Part shown: positions 25,101-40,800 of the stretch, one piece after another
Position numbering within the stretch: position 1 is the first letter of the stretch
Layout of the letters: each line of letters opens with the position of its first letter
NCBI RefSeq assembly: GCF_902806685.2
Contig: NC_048553.1
Coordinates: forward strand, 10,213,099-10,277,098
Source: Maniola hyperantus
Lineage: Eukaryota > Arthropoda > Insecta > Lepidoptera > Nymphalidae
DNA length: 64,000 nt
Direction: 5' to 3'
The notes under the pieces: generated by a model
What the model saw: the letters and a program-made list of their open reading frames with translations, nothing else
What the model was told of the DNA's origin: nothing
Databases searched by the model: none
Translations under genes and position numbers: made by a program

Positions 25101-28100
25101 TCCAGTTGACCTAAAATCATGAAATTTGGCAGGAAGGTAAGTCTTACAGCAGACATGAGGGGAAAACTCTGAAACCTTGACTTTGTGGTTACATCACAAG
25201 AAAAGAAAAAAATGAAACTGTGTTCATGAACAAATTTTGCTATTTTTTACTTTCAAAGTAAGATTACTATACCAAGTGGGGTATCATATGAAAGGGCTTT
25301 ACTTGTACATTCTAAAACAGATTTTTATTTATTTTTAGGCATAATAGTTTTTGATTTATCGTGCAAAATATCGATAAAATACGATTGTAGTGCGGAACCC
25401 TCAGTGCGCGAGTCTGGACTCTGGACTCGCACTTGGCCGGTTTTTTTCTTTTAAGGTGTCGATACGAGAAACTGAAGAAGCTTGTAGAAGCATAAACTCA
25501 AATTAATAGGTTTATTTGTGAAATTTAATTTTTTTTGTGCTAATTTGTTGAAATATGACGACAATTATTCATGATGTCGGACAATATCAAGTCGACTGAG
25601 AAGCATTCACCAAAAAATGCTGCCTTATCCTTTTGTATAGTGGTATCTACATTGCACCCGTGCGAAGCCGGGGCGAGTCAAAAGTCACGTAACAAAACTC
25701 ACCATTTCCAAAGTTCTAGTCCCTTGGTCAGAGTTTTTAAACCTCAGCGGGTGTTTGAGCAAATGCGTCAACAAACTCAACTGGCCGTACAGCCCGTCAT
25801 CGGGAGTGCAAGGCTCCGAGCGTTTCTCTATGATTTCTCGCTTTTCCAGCGAACATCGGATCTGTTCGCAAAGTTCATTGAGGTCTGGCGCTCCAATGTC
25901 CTCTGATACTGCACCTTCTATAGCAAAAAAATTGCACTGTAGTAGTACAAAATGATTTCTCACGCGCCATTTTAACTTTGTGGTTTGTCATGTCAAAAGT
26001 ACGATTTTAGTCCTTATTTCAAAGGTAAACCGTACTTTTGACATGGCAGTTGACTCATAGAGTTAAAATGGCGCGTGAAACGTCATTTGGTACGGATTAT
26101 AAAGATGTTCTATTTCACGATGACTGCTTATCCTTGGTTGTAGTAGTGAGGGGCGTTATCGCATTTGTGTGCGTAAGGTAAACCGCGTCGCGGTCGAACT
26201 CAGCGCCACGCACACTATGACAATGTATACGTGTGCACTCACACAAACATAGCCAAACGGTTTTCGTGAAATGGAACATCTGTACACGATCCCTAATTTG
26301 ACAAGCCTAAAATAGCCTTCTTATTTATCCACAAAGAACATTGTGACAAGGACAGTACTTTTGCGACTAGCAATTTTTGATTTAATTTAGGTGATTGTGT
26401 CCAACCAAATGGCACCATGAGATACAAAACCAAAAACATGCTGTCTGGCAAGGAAAAACAGAGTATTTGTACATTAAGTATTTATTCTTGATTGTTTTTC
26501 AATTAGAATTAAAACTGTTTGTGACAGTGAAACACCATGATTAATATTTTGGGTAGGATCGGTATTGATTTTGAACAGCACAAAGACATTTTGTTATGTT
26601 AAAGAAAAATATTATATTCAAAATTTGCGAAAAGTCGATGTGAATTGAAATACGTACCTTTAAAAAAGTCCTCCGGAAGTCCGTCTATTAATCTACAGAC
26701 CAGCCAGAAGTAGTCTCTGCAGGCCGGCCCGTACGGCTCCTTGCCTTCCTCCGCGTGGTGATGTACCACCTGAGAGAACTGCTGACAGGGTCAATTTACT
26801 TGGGACTTATAATAGTAGGTATAGATGAGGGCTCACAAACGAATTCACATCACCCAAGTGGCCTGGTTTGCACACATATACACATATATGTTTTAAGAAA
26901 TGTAGAAAAAAGTTTTATAATATCATCAACTTCAGTTTATTATATAACAGCAACACGTTCATTCAACTTTATTTGTAAACAAAATTTTACCATGAATCCG
27001 TGGTTTTATTTACCTCGTGATGGTGCTGCGGGTGCGGACGCATGTCTGCTGCGCGCGGCAAGTGCTGCAGCAGCAGTTGCAGCAACGGCGCCAGTACTGC
27101 GGTCTCGCCGCCCGCGCACAGCCTATATAGCGCACTTCCCGCCTCGCGACGGACCTTTGGTGATGGATACGTTGAGATAATATAGCTGCGGTTAATTGTT
27201 ATTTCGGCTGAGACTTGTATAGTACTTTTATCTTAGTGGTTCAGTCGTCAGCCCCCTATTCGGGGTCCGAAATTCGGTCCCGGCACGCACCTTTAACTTT
27301 TTGGAGTTATGTGCGTTTTAACCAACTCAATATAACTAGTTTTAACGGTGACGATAATCATCGTGAGGAAACCTGTTGATGATCTTACCGCAGGATCCGC
27401 GTCGTCAAGCAGCAGCCGCGGCGCGGCGCGTCGTAGCGACCACGCGAGCGACACCGCGTCTCCGCCGCCGCGCGCCCACACCACGCACAGTCGCATTGCG
27501 TGCTGTACCACCTATTCAACAAATCATCCTATTTATTTATTTTTAAACTAACTGATGCCCGCGACTTCGTCCGCGTGGATTTACGTTTTTCAAAATCCCG
27601 CGGGAACTCTTTGATTTTCTGGGATAAAAGTAGCCTACGTGCTAATCCAGGGTATAATCTATCTCCATTTCAAATTTCATCCAAATCCGTGCAGCCGTTT
27701 TTGCGTGATTGAGTAACAAACATCCAAACATCCACATCCACAACACATTTATAATATTAATGGGATTTATAGACTAGCACTTGGCTGCCATCAGATCTGC
27801 TGGCAAGTGATGATGTAGCCTAAGATGGAACGCGCTCGCCTAGAAAATACCTATTGACTCTTGACTTGAAGGAACTTACCCATATTAAAATTGGAACGGG
27901 AAATTGATGCCAGAAAGGCATTCCATATATACTACCGGTTCGAATTTAAAACGAGGAGGCAAATCGCTTCGTACGTGTCTGTGGAATTTCGGCTACGTAC
28001 GGATGCGGACCTTGGCGATGCCTTGCGGTACGATAGTAGAAAGGTAAAGGAGGAACCAGGTCAAACAATTCTTGGGCACGTTCCGAATATATCACGATAT

Positions 28101-28815
28101 GGACATTAATTTTTGTGCCGATTCAAAGTGCTCCACCAAGCGTACCAGGAATCAAAAGTGACACTTTGATCTACGTGTTGACACGTGTAACATTTAGTTC
28201 CGAGTACCCTCACAAGTCTAGAGGAGGCCTATGTCCAAAGAGGACAACCTGATCTGTATCTGAGGATAAATTATGTAGGATAGGATAATTAAATAATATG
28301 AAATAAGAAATTAGTAATACGGTTAGTTAGTAATATAAGATATATAACTATTGTATCAGAGAATAAAGGCTATTTTATTTTATTTATTTATTACCCTCAC
28401 ATGACGCTCACTGCTGCTATCAGCGCCAAACATGAATAATAATAAAATATTTTTATTCAATTAAACTTTTATGGGGATAATCAAGTTGCTTCAAAACAGA
28501 CATGAATTCTTGAGATTAAATTAGTTTAATGATTAAAGTTTGTTTTGAACTCTGCGTTAATTATTAAAACTTACCTGTGCTCGTCCCCAAAAACCAGTCT
28601 TATATGTGGTGGGTTCTTTCATAGTAGCTGCTTCACACAATATTGATATTAGCCTTTCTGTTGTTTCCTCCACGTTCATTAGGGACAGTAAGGCCTGAAA
28701 AAAAGACAAGAAATCCCTCGAACTGATTAATAGGTTTAAAGCACATAATTTAAAAATTATTTATTACTTGCTAATTTGGCTATACATAACTCTTAAAAAT
28801 TACAGATCAAAAGCA

Positions 28816-28864
<49 letters not shown>

Positions 28865-31800
28865 TAGCGCATTGCTTTTAGACTCAATTATCAAATTGAT
28901 TTAGTTTAAAGATTTTTTACGACCAAACTAGAGCTATTGAAACCATACCGATAGATTTTTCATTGGTAATGATTTTTGTAGGTATTGCTAAGATGTAAAG
29001 CAAATATAAGAGCATTTCATTTGTAACATTACAATATTTAAACTTAAAGGATATAACGTACAGGGTGTAGTTTTGGTGTCTGTCCGGTTTCAATTTAGTA
29101 TCGAGAATTTTCACAATGAAGTTATCACCAATGGGACCTTTGATTTCAAACCAAATTGATACATTCATTGGTAATTATTTTTGTACGTGTTGCAAATATG
29201 TCAAGCAAACATTTCACTTGTTTCATTGCAATATTTGAACTTAAAAATCTAATTGACTAAGTAGATAGGTACAACAACATACAGGATGTAGTTTTGGCGT
29301 CTGTCCGGTTTCGCCAGAAGGTAATGTCCCGATTCGACACAGCAGTTGTAAGAGCAGAGCTAGACAGTCCTGTCGCCATTCGCTGTCGTCACTTCGTTGT
29401 AACACACCTGTAGAAAATTCTATATTGACAACACGAAAAACGGCCAATCCATATTTCGTTTCATAGCAAAAGAAAAAAAATACGCGTCGAATTTAGAACC
29501 TTCTCCATTTTTGAAGATGGTTAATCAGTAATCTATATCTAGTGCAGAATTGGAGAGTAAAAATTCGCTGATTAGGGTGTCAAATATCCGGTAAATAGTG
29601 TCTTTTAAAATGATTTATAAAAATTATTAAGTTCCGGTCCAGTGTTGACCATAAAATAGACTGAATAAATATTTAAAAACTGATGTAAACTTTAGTGTAA
29701 TTTTTAGGGTTCCATACCTCAAAAGGAAAAACGGAACCCTTATAGGATCACTTTGTTGTCTGTCTGTCTGTCTGTCTGTCTGTCAAGAAACCTACAGGGT
29801 ACTTCCCGTTGACCTAGAATCATGAAATTTGGCAGGTAGGTAGGTCTTATAGCTGGCATTTGGGGAAAAATCTGAAAACCGTGAATTTAGACTTACATCA
29901 CACAAAAAAAATTAAAGTGTGGTCATGAACTAATAATTAGCATTTTCAATTTTCTAAGTAAGATAACTATATCAAGTGGGGTATCATATGAAAGGTCTTC
30001 ACCTGTGCATTCTAAAACAGATTTTTATTTATTTTTATGTATCATAGTTTTTGAAATATCCTGCAAAATGTCGAAAAAATACAACTGTAGTACGGAACCC
30101 TCATTGCGCGAGCCTGACTCGCACTTGGCCGGTTTTTATTACTCAAAAACTCGAGCCTCTAAGCATTAGAAACAATAAAAAATTAATAAACTTACCTGAC
30201 ATCATAATATCATAAAGCAACCTCAATCCTCCTTTCTTAATAAAAAGTTCATTCCAATTCTCAACCGCAGCCTTATCTTCAGTCTTTTCTAAAGCCCCAG
30301 CTTCCTTCGCATTGGGGCCATTGTTCGAACTAAGTTTATCTATTATGTGTAAGGAATACATTAGTTTCTGTGGACTGTTCGGGTCTAGGAGCTCTGGTAG
30401 TTTGTTTTCTGAGGGGTTTTGGAATGCTTCTAACAGAGTTGGGTTAAGTGGGACGGCTTGAAGGATGTCCCATACTCGGCGGGATAAGAGTTGCGCTTTT
30501 GTGTGTGCTATCGGTTCCTGAAACGAATAATTTTAAAAAGTTCTCAAAAACCCGACAGTGGTTTTCATTAAAGTCTAGTGTTTATTAAGTGAAAATTATA
30601 GCCAGTGTCGTTTGGGATGATGTAAGGATTATAGGCGTTTATTATTTACTAGCTGATGCCCGCGACTTCGTACGCGTGGATTCAGGTTTTTAAAAATCCC
30701 GTAGGAACTCTTTGATTTTCCGGGATAAAAGTAGCCTACGTCACTTTCCTGGTCTTTATCTATACCCATGCAAAAAAAACGTCAATCCGTTGCACCGTTG
30801 CGACGTGATTGAAGGACAAACCAACAAACAAACACACTTTCGCATTTATAATAAGGGTACTGATTGTGGAACACCTCCGCCCAAGCGACACGATGCCCAC
30901 GCCGACGCATCATCTACATAATTTTATCGTGTAGACGTCCGCTGTTGGACTTTTGCCTTTTCTGATGATCGTCAACACACCAGAGCCTTGGCTGTTCTCA
31001 TCCAGCCACTTTCTGCTGTCTATATGTCATCAGTCAAGCGTGGTGAAGAGCGCCACACTACACTGAACTTACTAGTACGCGGTCTTTACGATTTTCTAGA
31101 TCCAAACACCATCGTTTCTTCTAAAGATGCACAAAGAAACACAAACAAAAAGGCAAGAAATACAAAACTTCAAACATCCCCGAGTACAGCCACTTTCCGC
31201 CAACCTCTTTTTACCATCAGTCCATTTTGCTAAAGAGTGCTCCAGTTACGCGGTCATCACTCTAGGACATCTCAACTCCAACGTCCATGGTACCGAATGA
31301 GAAATATTCTTTATCTTTTCAGCTTTTACAGCCATGGTATAAATACCGCAAATTGCTATTCCGCTGGAACCATGTCTCAACCATGTCTCATTAACATCGA
31401 TTGACGTCAGCCGAAATAAAAATATACCATCAGCTCGAAACTTCAGTCTAGTGCTGACGTCACTAAAATGGCGGCCACGCGCATTAGCAATTTGTGGAAC
31501 TTATAAACTCAAACTCAAATTATTTATTCAGAATAGGTAAAATTTTACGCTTACTGATAGTCAAAATTTTAATTTGTAAGATGATAAAGTGGTGATAATT
31601 AATACGTACTTAAAACTAAAGCTACGAAGGTTCCAAACGCGCCCAGGTCTGAGAAGAGCCCCCAACAAACTCAGCCGGGTAATCTTTTTGCTATCACCAC
31701 TTTACAAGATCACTTAAATTTTTTTTTTTTTTTTTTTTTATTAGTCCACAAAACTGACTACAATTATTGTATGATAACAAGTTAAAAGATATACAGAAAT

Positions 31801-34800
31801 GTTAGTTGTTAATTGTGTCTACTAGATGTGGACGTGGCATGCGCGATTAGGTGGTACAATAACTATTTTATTAGCCTATATACCTATAACATCTAAGAAA
31901 CATAAAGGTTCAAACATACCCCGGTACCAGGCTCCTTCATCTGTCCCAAGGCTTGCATGAGCGTGAAGAGGTGGTGGAAGTAAGTGGGGTCGAGGAGCAG
32001 ATGCGTGGGCAGGCGAGCTCGCGCCGGCGCCGGCTGGGCCGACGGCCACTCGGCCCACGCGCCGCGGCTGCCCACTCCCACGGATACGTATACCATCTGT
32101 GGAATAGAAACATTGAGTTACACTACCCATATTATAGTCTGCCAATCCGCACTTCGCCAACGTGGTAGACTATGGCCAAACCCCTTCTCACTCTGAGGGT
32201 GGGATCTATAGAGCGCACTCTACGTCTTAGCTTAGACTTAAGACAGAGTTGAAACGAGACAGAGCTATATCGCTCACATAAATCTGTCTCGTTTTAACTC
32301 AATCTTAATTCTGAACAAAGTCAAAGTGCGCTCTATAGTTCTGAGCCTGAGAGGAGACCCGTCCTCTGTAGTGAGCCGGCGATTACTTTTTATCAAGGAA
32401 AATCAAAGAGTTCCCACGGGATTTTTGATAATCTAAATCTACACAGCCGAAGTAGCGGACATCAGCTAGTACAATACAAAGGAATGCAAAAATTCAGAGC
32501 TCCTCATTCTTGTCAACAGAGTAAAAAGAAAGTCGGCGAATCGGACTCGCACACGAAGGGTTCAGTACCATCGCATCGTACAAGAATGACACTTTTTATT
32601 TTATTTTCATGCGGCCATTTTGAAATCTTTATTATTTGTTGTTATAGCGGCAATGAAAATAGATTTTACTGCCTTTACTTAGTAAGTTTATAGTGTTTCA
32701 AAATTTAAAAAGACTACAACAAGTACCTGATTATCTTTAAAGCCCATGTCGTACAGCGTCCTCTCGTCGTAATCAATGGTCAGCTCTTGGCCCTGAGTGA
32801 TAATTCTTAGTGGGCCGTCGGTTGATAGAGCTGTGACGCCGTCTTCACCTTGGATCTGCGGACAAAAATAGAACTGTGGACTAGATGGCAGCACGGGTAT
32901 GTTCAATCTGAAGTGAAACTAGTACACATCACACTAACGGAGTTTTCTGTAATTTGCGCTATTTTTTTAAAAGTCAGGTACAAGTTAGCCCTTGACTGCA
33001 ATCTCACCTGCTGGTAAGTGATGGTGCAGTCTAAGATGAAAGCGGGCTAACCTGGAAGGGGTATGGCAGTTTTTATCAAACCAAACCCTTTTGGTTTCTA
33101 CACGGCATCTATCTCATCAGCATCATTTTATTATTATTATTATTATTATTAAAATGCTAGATGTCGCTGTACAGAGTTCAATCACGAGAGAAACTATTAT
33201 AACCGCAAATAGTACATGAGAAAATTTAGAAACTGTAAGAAATGATAAGTAAGAGCTGTAAGAATAACTCCGCAAAGAACTGCTTTGAAGGAAGGGCTTC
33301 CCTTTCCGAAACCCGTAGCACCTGTTAAAATAAATACTTAGCCGACTCATATCTATTGCACAGCCAGTACAGCTACCAACCTGTCTCTCCCACCAAACGT
33401 GCACGTGCGCGCGTAAATGTGCCACCAAGTCGGACTGATGGAGGACGAGCGAGGCGCGAGGGCCGGCGCCGGCCAGCTGCAAGGAGACGCGCACACTGCC
33501 TGCTCCGCTCGCGCTGCCTTCCCACGCGCCCGACTCCGCTAGCGCCCAGCGACGTAGGTGGAATGCGTATCTATGAAAAACATGACACTTCAGATGCGAA
33601 AAAAAATTTCTTATAATCATTTTAAGGCTTTCGTACTCAAAGGATTGTGTATTGTACGACGGTACGGAACTTTTCATGTGCGAGTCCAACTCGCACTAGA
33701 GCGATTTTAAATTTTTTTTCACTTTTAAAGTACTTTTAAAAAGGTGCGGAACCCTTCGAGTTCGAGTACGACTCGTACTTGGCCCATTTTTTGGTGTTTT
33801 CTGTCTCTTAACTTAACACCACAATAGAGAAGCAAATAAATATCCTACCTCCGTTTAAATGTGTCCAAATGAGTTTTCAACAGCAACAATGCCCTCTGTA
33901 TGCACTGCAGCGCGGCCTCCTCAGTCATATGCTCATAAATATTTTGTTTATCTACAGGTTTCTCTGTTTCCTTCTCTTCAATAGAAACACTAGGTGACGT
34001 AGACGTCCCTTGTCCGTCCTTGTCTTTTGATATGAGTCTTTCAGCAGCTGAAGAGAGATGAAACATGCATTTGGACACGAAGTCATCCTCTTGTTGTAGC
34101 TGTTGGCCCATGTAGTAGCTGTTTAGGTATTGGATTGCACCCATCGAGACATCTGTGGACAAAAAAATGTCTTCCAAAAAAATCTCATTACCATTTACGT
34201 ATTTTGTTGCTCTTGTGGAGTATTGCGAATTTAAATTGAATTTATATGACTTCAAGAATTTTATGTTCTTTGTTGGATAGACAAATAGATCTCTGTTTCC
34301 AATGTAACTTAATTTATAATTTACTAGCAGATGCCCGCGACTTCGTCCGCGTGGATTTACGTTTTTCGAAATCCCGCGGGAACTCTTTGATTTTCCAGGA
34401 TGAAAAGTAGCCTATGTGTTAATCCAGGGTATAATCTATCTCCACTCCAAATTTCATCCAAATCTGTTCAGCCGTTTTTGCGTAACATTGAGTAACAAAC
34501 ATCCCAACATCCAAACAACTTTCACATTTATAATATTATTAGGATTAGGATAACTACAATTTTGGTACATGAAAAATGAAAATAAATAAATAAAATAAAT
34601 AGATGTCCTAAATAAAAACAAAACCAACTAGATGTCACTGCACAGAGTTCGAACACGCTATGGGAGTTATTAGCCACTTACATACTGATACAATGCTACG
34701 TACTTCATAACGCCTATCACAGTAAGTCATACAAACCAAGAATTTGAATACTACCTATCCTTAAACTTTATCGCAAATAATTTGAAAGGTTCTAAAAACG

Positions 34801-37800
34801 ATCCACAGGAAGTATGAGTGGGAAAATGATTGTGTTATAATGACCTGTGCTATTGGCTCGTAGAGCGATCTTCCACAAATGGTCCATGGCTAGTGTGTGG
34901 GGATGCGCCGCGTCGCGCGAGTCGCCGGCTCCCAGCGCCATACGCGCCAGGTTGCATAGTTGCTGATACAGGCTTAGCCCCATTATGCTTATCGTCTGGA
35001 AAAAAAATTGGACTGAAGAAGGAAGTCCTATATGTACTTATTACTCAGGCTTTGGGCACAGTAAATAAAAATGTAAAGTGGTGATAATAAAAATAATACC
35101 CGGCTGAGTTTGTTGTGTGGGCTCTTCTCAGACCTGGGCGCGTTTGGAACCCTCGTAGCTTTAGTTTTAAGTTTGCGTAATAATTATCACCACTATATCT
35201 TACAAATCCAACATCTGACCATCAAAAAGAGTAATTTATTACCTATTTTGAATAAATCATTTGACTTTTGCAATTTATGATGACAATAAATGAATTTGAC
35301 TTTGAAAAACCTTAAAAAATTAACCTATTCTTCTTCCGCTACAACCTCTCTCACTGCCAACGGTCACTAGTAGCTTATAGAGATAAGTGCATTCTTTCAA
35401 CTTTTGATAATACACAGTTCATTCTTCTGCAGGATCATCGTTCCCATTTGTTATGATTCATAAGTTTCAATGAAGTAAATAAGTTTGTATAAAGTTGTTA
35501 TAAAATTAATTTGTGAAAAAAAAATTTTTTTCATTCATTTATTATTATTATTAAATGAATGAAAAAATTTAATTTTGTTAACAATAAAGTTGTTTGAATA
35601 AAAATAAATAAAAATAAAAATACTTATTAGGTTTCACATGACTATGGTTACGTCACAAATGTAAAAACTGATTTATTTTATAAAATTTTACAAAGTCGCT
35701 ATGAAATGGCTAACATTTCACAAGAAAAATAAGAAATCCCTTGCGTCCCATCAAAATTCTAAATAACTGGATGGTTCGACTTTTTTTACAGTATTTTTAT
35801 AATTACAGGGTCTTTATAAGAAAGACCCTGTGTTCCATATTTTTTAAGTACAAATGTATCGTTAATCTAAAATGTAACACGTATTATAAAACTGAAACTA
35901 CAAGTTACGCATAAAGAGTAAGTATCTGGTGATTTTAACGATTTTAACAGGCTCAAATATCTAATTCTTGAAAATGCTTTACTAACCTCTGGATCAAGCG
36001 TAGGCATCTTCTCAACGTAAAGAAACCGCAAGGCGTCAAGTCCCAATGCATGCTGATCGGGCGACTTAGTATGCGACAGCAGCCACGAGTAGAGACAGTC
36101 CGCACACTCGCTTGACCCTCGCACCACTAAACACTGCCATAGCTCCTCCACCTGATCTACTGTTAACCTGTGCCATAAAGGTCAAATGATTGGTACCACG
36201 CTTGATATGAAGTAAGAGTTAAATTGGCGACATTAATCCGCCCTGTGCTATAATATTTCTTATCATATTTAAATACTACATTAAAAGACCTCACTCAATG
36301 TTGACACCCGAAGTTTCCAGTGTCGAGATATTACTACAATGTGATTGATATAAAGTAGGAATGATATTGGCGACAATGGTCTACCTTGTGCTATCCCATG
36401 TTCACACTAGATTCTTACCTAAAATGATGCGGCGATCCCACCGGCGAGAATATGGCAGTAAGAAAGTGTAGTCGAACAGTGAGCTCGGTTATATGCGCGT
36501 AGTGTTGCGCGTCTGTAGTGCTGCTTGGCGTGCTTTGGTTGGGAGTATTGATGGCGCGGTTCTGCACGTAATGCCGTAAATCTTCAAGGAATAACCTCAT
36601 CATGCCCCGCTCGCGTTCCGCCCACATTACAACCTAACGAACAGCATTATTTAAGTAATAACTGCATAACTAGATAAAGGACATTAAACTAGTCTAAGTG
36701 AGTCTTACAAGAGGCCTACGGCTAGTAGTGGCCGTCTATCGAGTTGACGATGAAGATGAAGTTTAATTAACTAACACTTAAAATAGTTTTTGTTAACTTC
36801 TTAGTAATTAATTTTTAGGTTTCAGATTTGTAAGGAGGACAAATATCATGAACTCTCAACTGATTTGAAATCTACAGCAGTCCAAAGGTCTAAATGAAAA
36901 CCATTTTTTAAGAACAGCGAAAGAAAAAAATTGTGGACAATGTAAACTGTATATAAGTTCAAACTATAGTATAGTATGTTAACTGTATCTATGCAAAAAC
37001 TATACCTGATGCATATCCATGCCGCGTAGTTGTTGAAATGAAGAAAACAATTTTGGCAGCAATCGAAGAGATACTGCTACCGACCTGACAAATAAAATAA
37101 TTATTAGTTGTTAAAGGCAAAATTACACAAGCAATTTTTTACAAATCGACATTTTATTTTAAAGAAATAAAAATGAAGTCAGTTAGACAACAAATTAAAT
37201 TATTCAAAAAATATAACAAGTTACCTGTGATTTGCAAGATTGTCCAGACACCCCTCAATAAATTTTATCCTGATGAATTTATCTGTGCTAAAACATAGTA
37301 GAGCACAAAGTGCTTTTTCAGCTTCTAAGGCTAAACCTTCTCCTAGTTGCTCCTGTAATAAAGATGTCTATTATTTTATACACAAATACACTTAAAAAGA
37401 AACATTTGTATGAAAACTGAGTAAAATGTGACATTAATTCAAAAGTAGTGTCCAAAATGAATAGTCATGTTGATGAAAGCACTAGAATGTACAAAAAAGC
37501 TGAAGATCCATTGTGGTAGTACTCATTAGGAAATGCTTATGTCCAACATTGGACGTTCATAGACAGACACATTCTGATAAGCATTGCTAAAACATCCTTA
37601 ATCACGCTAAAACGCTAAAAAACAACCCTATTAGCGCGATTGAGCGTCGCATCGCGACATCTAGTTTGTTTTTTGTTAAGTTGCTTTGTCACAGTTGGAC
37701 ACACACCTCTAACTTTCCGTAGTTATGTGCGTTTTAAGCAATTAAATATCATTTACTTCAGCGGTGAAGGATAACATAGTGAGGAAACTTGAATACTTGA

Positions 37801-40800
37801 GTACTCCATAATATTATCAAGTTTCCACGGGTTTGCCGAGCTCAGAAGTGGACCGCGATTATAAATGCGAAAGTGGGTTTGTTTGTTGGTTGGTGTCCTT
37901 CAATCACGTTGCAACGGTGCAAAGGATTGACGTGATTTTTTGCATGGGTATAGATAAAGTGCTGGAGAGTGACACAGGCTACTTTTTATCCCGGAAAATC
38001 AAAGAGTTCCCACGGGATTTTTGAAAATCTATTTCCACGCGGACGAAGTCACGGACATCAGCTAGTGGTGAATAAAGAGACGGTCATACGACTCACAATG
38101 GCGCCGTCCTGCAACAGGTCCCAGAGCAGCGTGTTGCCGGGCCGACACACGTCGTCCACGTTGAAGGGCAGCGGCGCGGGCGCGGGCGATGGCGGTCGCG
38201 CCTCCAGCCCCGCGCCCACGCCCACCCCGCCGTACTCCGTATGGCACTGCCCCTGGACCGAACGAAACGTCATAAAAAACGTCATCACCAGACAGAACCC
38301 TGATTTTTCATAATACAAAGCTTCTTAAAGTAGTCTCTCAATATACACGGTGTAATTGAAACGCTAGCAAAAACTTTTAATAAAGCGCTATTGTAATACT
38401 ACCCAAACACAACCCAATACTAATAACCATTTGCCTTATACTTGTAATTTTAGTGATTTAGTATTTTAAAACCCCGCAAAACTCGGGTTGATGCCCCGCC
38501 TACGATGCGGCATTGAACCCGCGGCACATATCCACGCAACGTTTGTTGCGTCCTCTAGCGTCATCGTCAGTCAGATGTTTTTGCGAACTTTTAAATATAC
38601 AGGTTTTTTTTGTTTTTTTTTTTTGTGGTATCTTATCATTAATCATCAGTAGACCCTGTATAATATAATAATGCTTCGTTTCGAGTAGAAGACCATTGCC
38701 TTCAGTACTTAATATACAGAGCAAAAAAAAAATTTGGACAGATAATTTCTACAAATCAACTGGAGCAGACCAAGTAAAAAAGTTTAATGGTAAGTTAATG
38801 ATATTAAACTTAATATTTTAATGTAGATAACGGGTACATACGGGTCGCAGCACGGTAGTCCCGTCGTGACCACGACCCGTGCAATTGGGTCAAAATATCG
38901 ACAAAATATCAAATTAATCGTGGTATGTACCCGTTATCTACATTAAAATACACCAATTTTACATAAAGAAATAAATGTATAACAAAGATGTTTGTACAAT
39001 AGGCGACCTAATCGCTAAAATAGCGATCTCTTCCCAGCAACCTTAGGGTAGATGATATAAGGCTCAAAGCTCACGGCTCACAAAGACCTCAGGGGTTATT
39101 GACACTAACCACAGCGAGTCGAGCCAGTTCCTCCTCACAGGCAGAGTCATCCTCGTCTAAGTCGGGCAAAAGTCTGTTCGAGTGAGCGGAAAGTGCAGAA
39201 GATGCGCTGCCTTCCTCTTCCTCGCGTCGTTTGTAGTTTTCCATTAGCCGAAGCTCCATTAATCTTCTATGGACAAAGGACATTGTTTGAAGTTCAAGCT
39301 GTTTAACAGCAAATCATACCCATTTGTTTGTTTGTAACTTTGTGCTTTAATCACGCCTCAACGGAGCAACGGATTGACCTGATTTTTTAATGTATATAGT
39401 TGAAGATCTGGAGAGTGACATTGGCTACCTTTCATACCGGAAAATCAAAGAGTCCCCACGGGATTGTCAAAAATCTAAATCCGAGCGGACAAAGTCGCGA
39501 GCGTGAGCTAGTAATCAGTAAATTTAATTCGATTTGAAGTTCAAGAAGCTTCGGCTTCGTAGAGCGTCTTCTCTGTCACTCATACCTGTATGACGTTTTG
39601 TCGTTAACTTGTCTTAGATATAACTTATCCTAGATTTGAAAATCTAAATCCACGGATCGCTGCCATCAGCTAATACAAGTCCCGAACCATGTCTCATTAA
39701 CATCGAAATGACGTCATTTTGACGTCAGCCGAAATAAAAATATACCTTCAGCTCGAAACTTCAGTCTAGTGCTGACGTCACTAAAATGGCGGCTACGCGC
39801 ATTGGTAATTTACGGGACTTATAACTCACTAGCTGATGCCCGCGACTTCGTACGCGTGGATTTAGGTTTTTTAAAATCCCGTGGGAACTCATCAATTTTC
39901 CGGGATGAAAAGTACCCTATGTCCTTTCCCGGTATATAAGGTATCTCTGTACCAAATTTCATCAAAATCGGTCAAACGGTTGGGCCGTGAAAAGCTAGCA
40001 GACAGACAGACACACTTTCGCATTTATAATATTAGTATGAATAAGTCATATTATTTTACCTGGCATCTACATTTTCACATAGAAGTTGACAGTGCGCGGT
40101 GTCACTGCCGGACGATTCCTCCTCCACCTCCGATACTGACTCCGCCAACTCTGCAGTCTTGAGCTGCGCCGCTATTGGTTATACAACATTGTCATTATTA
40201 TGATATACAGAGTGCTTTTTTTCACTGGGACAGTATGGGGAAATTCAAAACTATTACTATTAGAAATTTCATTGATTTTTATGGACAACTCACGCTTGAA
40301 CAAAAAATTAACTAAGTATGCCAAAATTGTTTTCACAAAAAAAGACTTAAAGTTTCCTAAGACAGTTTCCCGTTATCTTCTATGACTTTGGATTTCCCCA
40401 TACCGACCCAGTTAAAAAACACACTGTATAGTACGCTACAGGTCGAAATGGCATTCGGGGAAGGAAGGAAGGTTACCGTCAAGTGTCCCCTGTGTTCTTG
40501 TTTGAATATTCGAAGCCTTTGTCAATGTCATTCAAGTGCCAAGAGAGCCGTGCCGGACTGTAGGTAGCATCTACTCACGGAAGTGGCGGGGCTTGCGCGG
40601 CTTGCGCACGGTGCGCTTCTTGTAGAGCTTCTTGCGCGGCCGCAGCACCTCCTCTGCGCCGCTGCTGGCGCTGCCGCTGCTGCCCGCGCGCTTGTTGCGT
40701 CTGATACACAAACACGACTCATCAAAGTTGACATCTACACTAATATTATAAAGAGGAAAACTTTGTTTGTTTGTTTGTTTGTTTGTTTGTTTGTTTGTTT

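Noticed and set aside
28816..28864. Regularly spaced repeats as a CRISPR-like array
   Set aside because: It is a simple GA microsatellite in a eukaryotic intron; no spacers.
33123..33689. 188-codon minus frame treated as one protein
   Set aside because: Only 33381-33570 is coding (puf exon 19); the rest is intron that happens to stay open.
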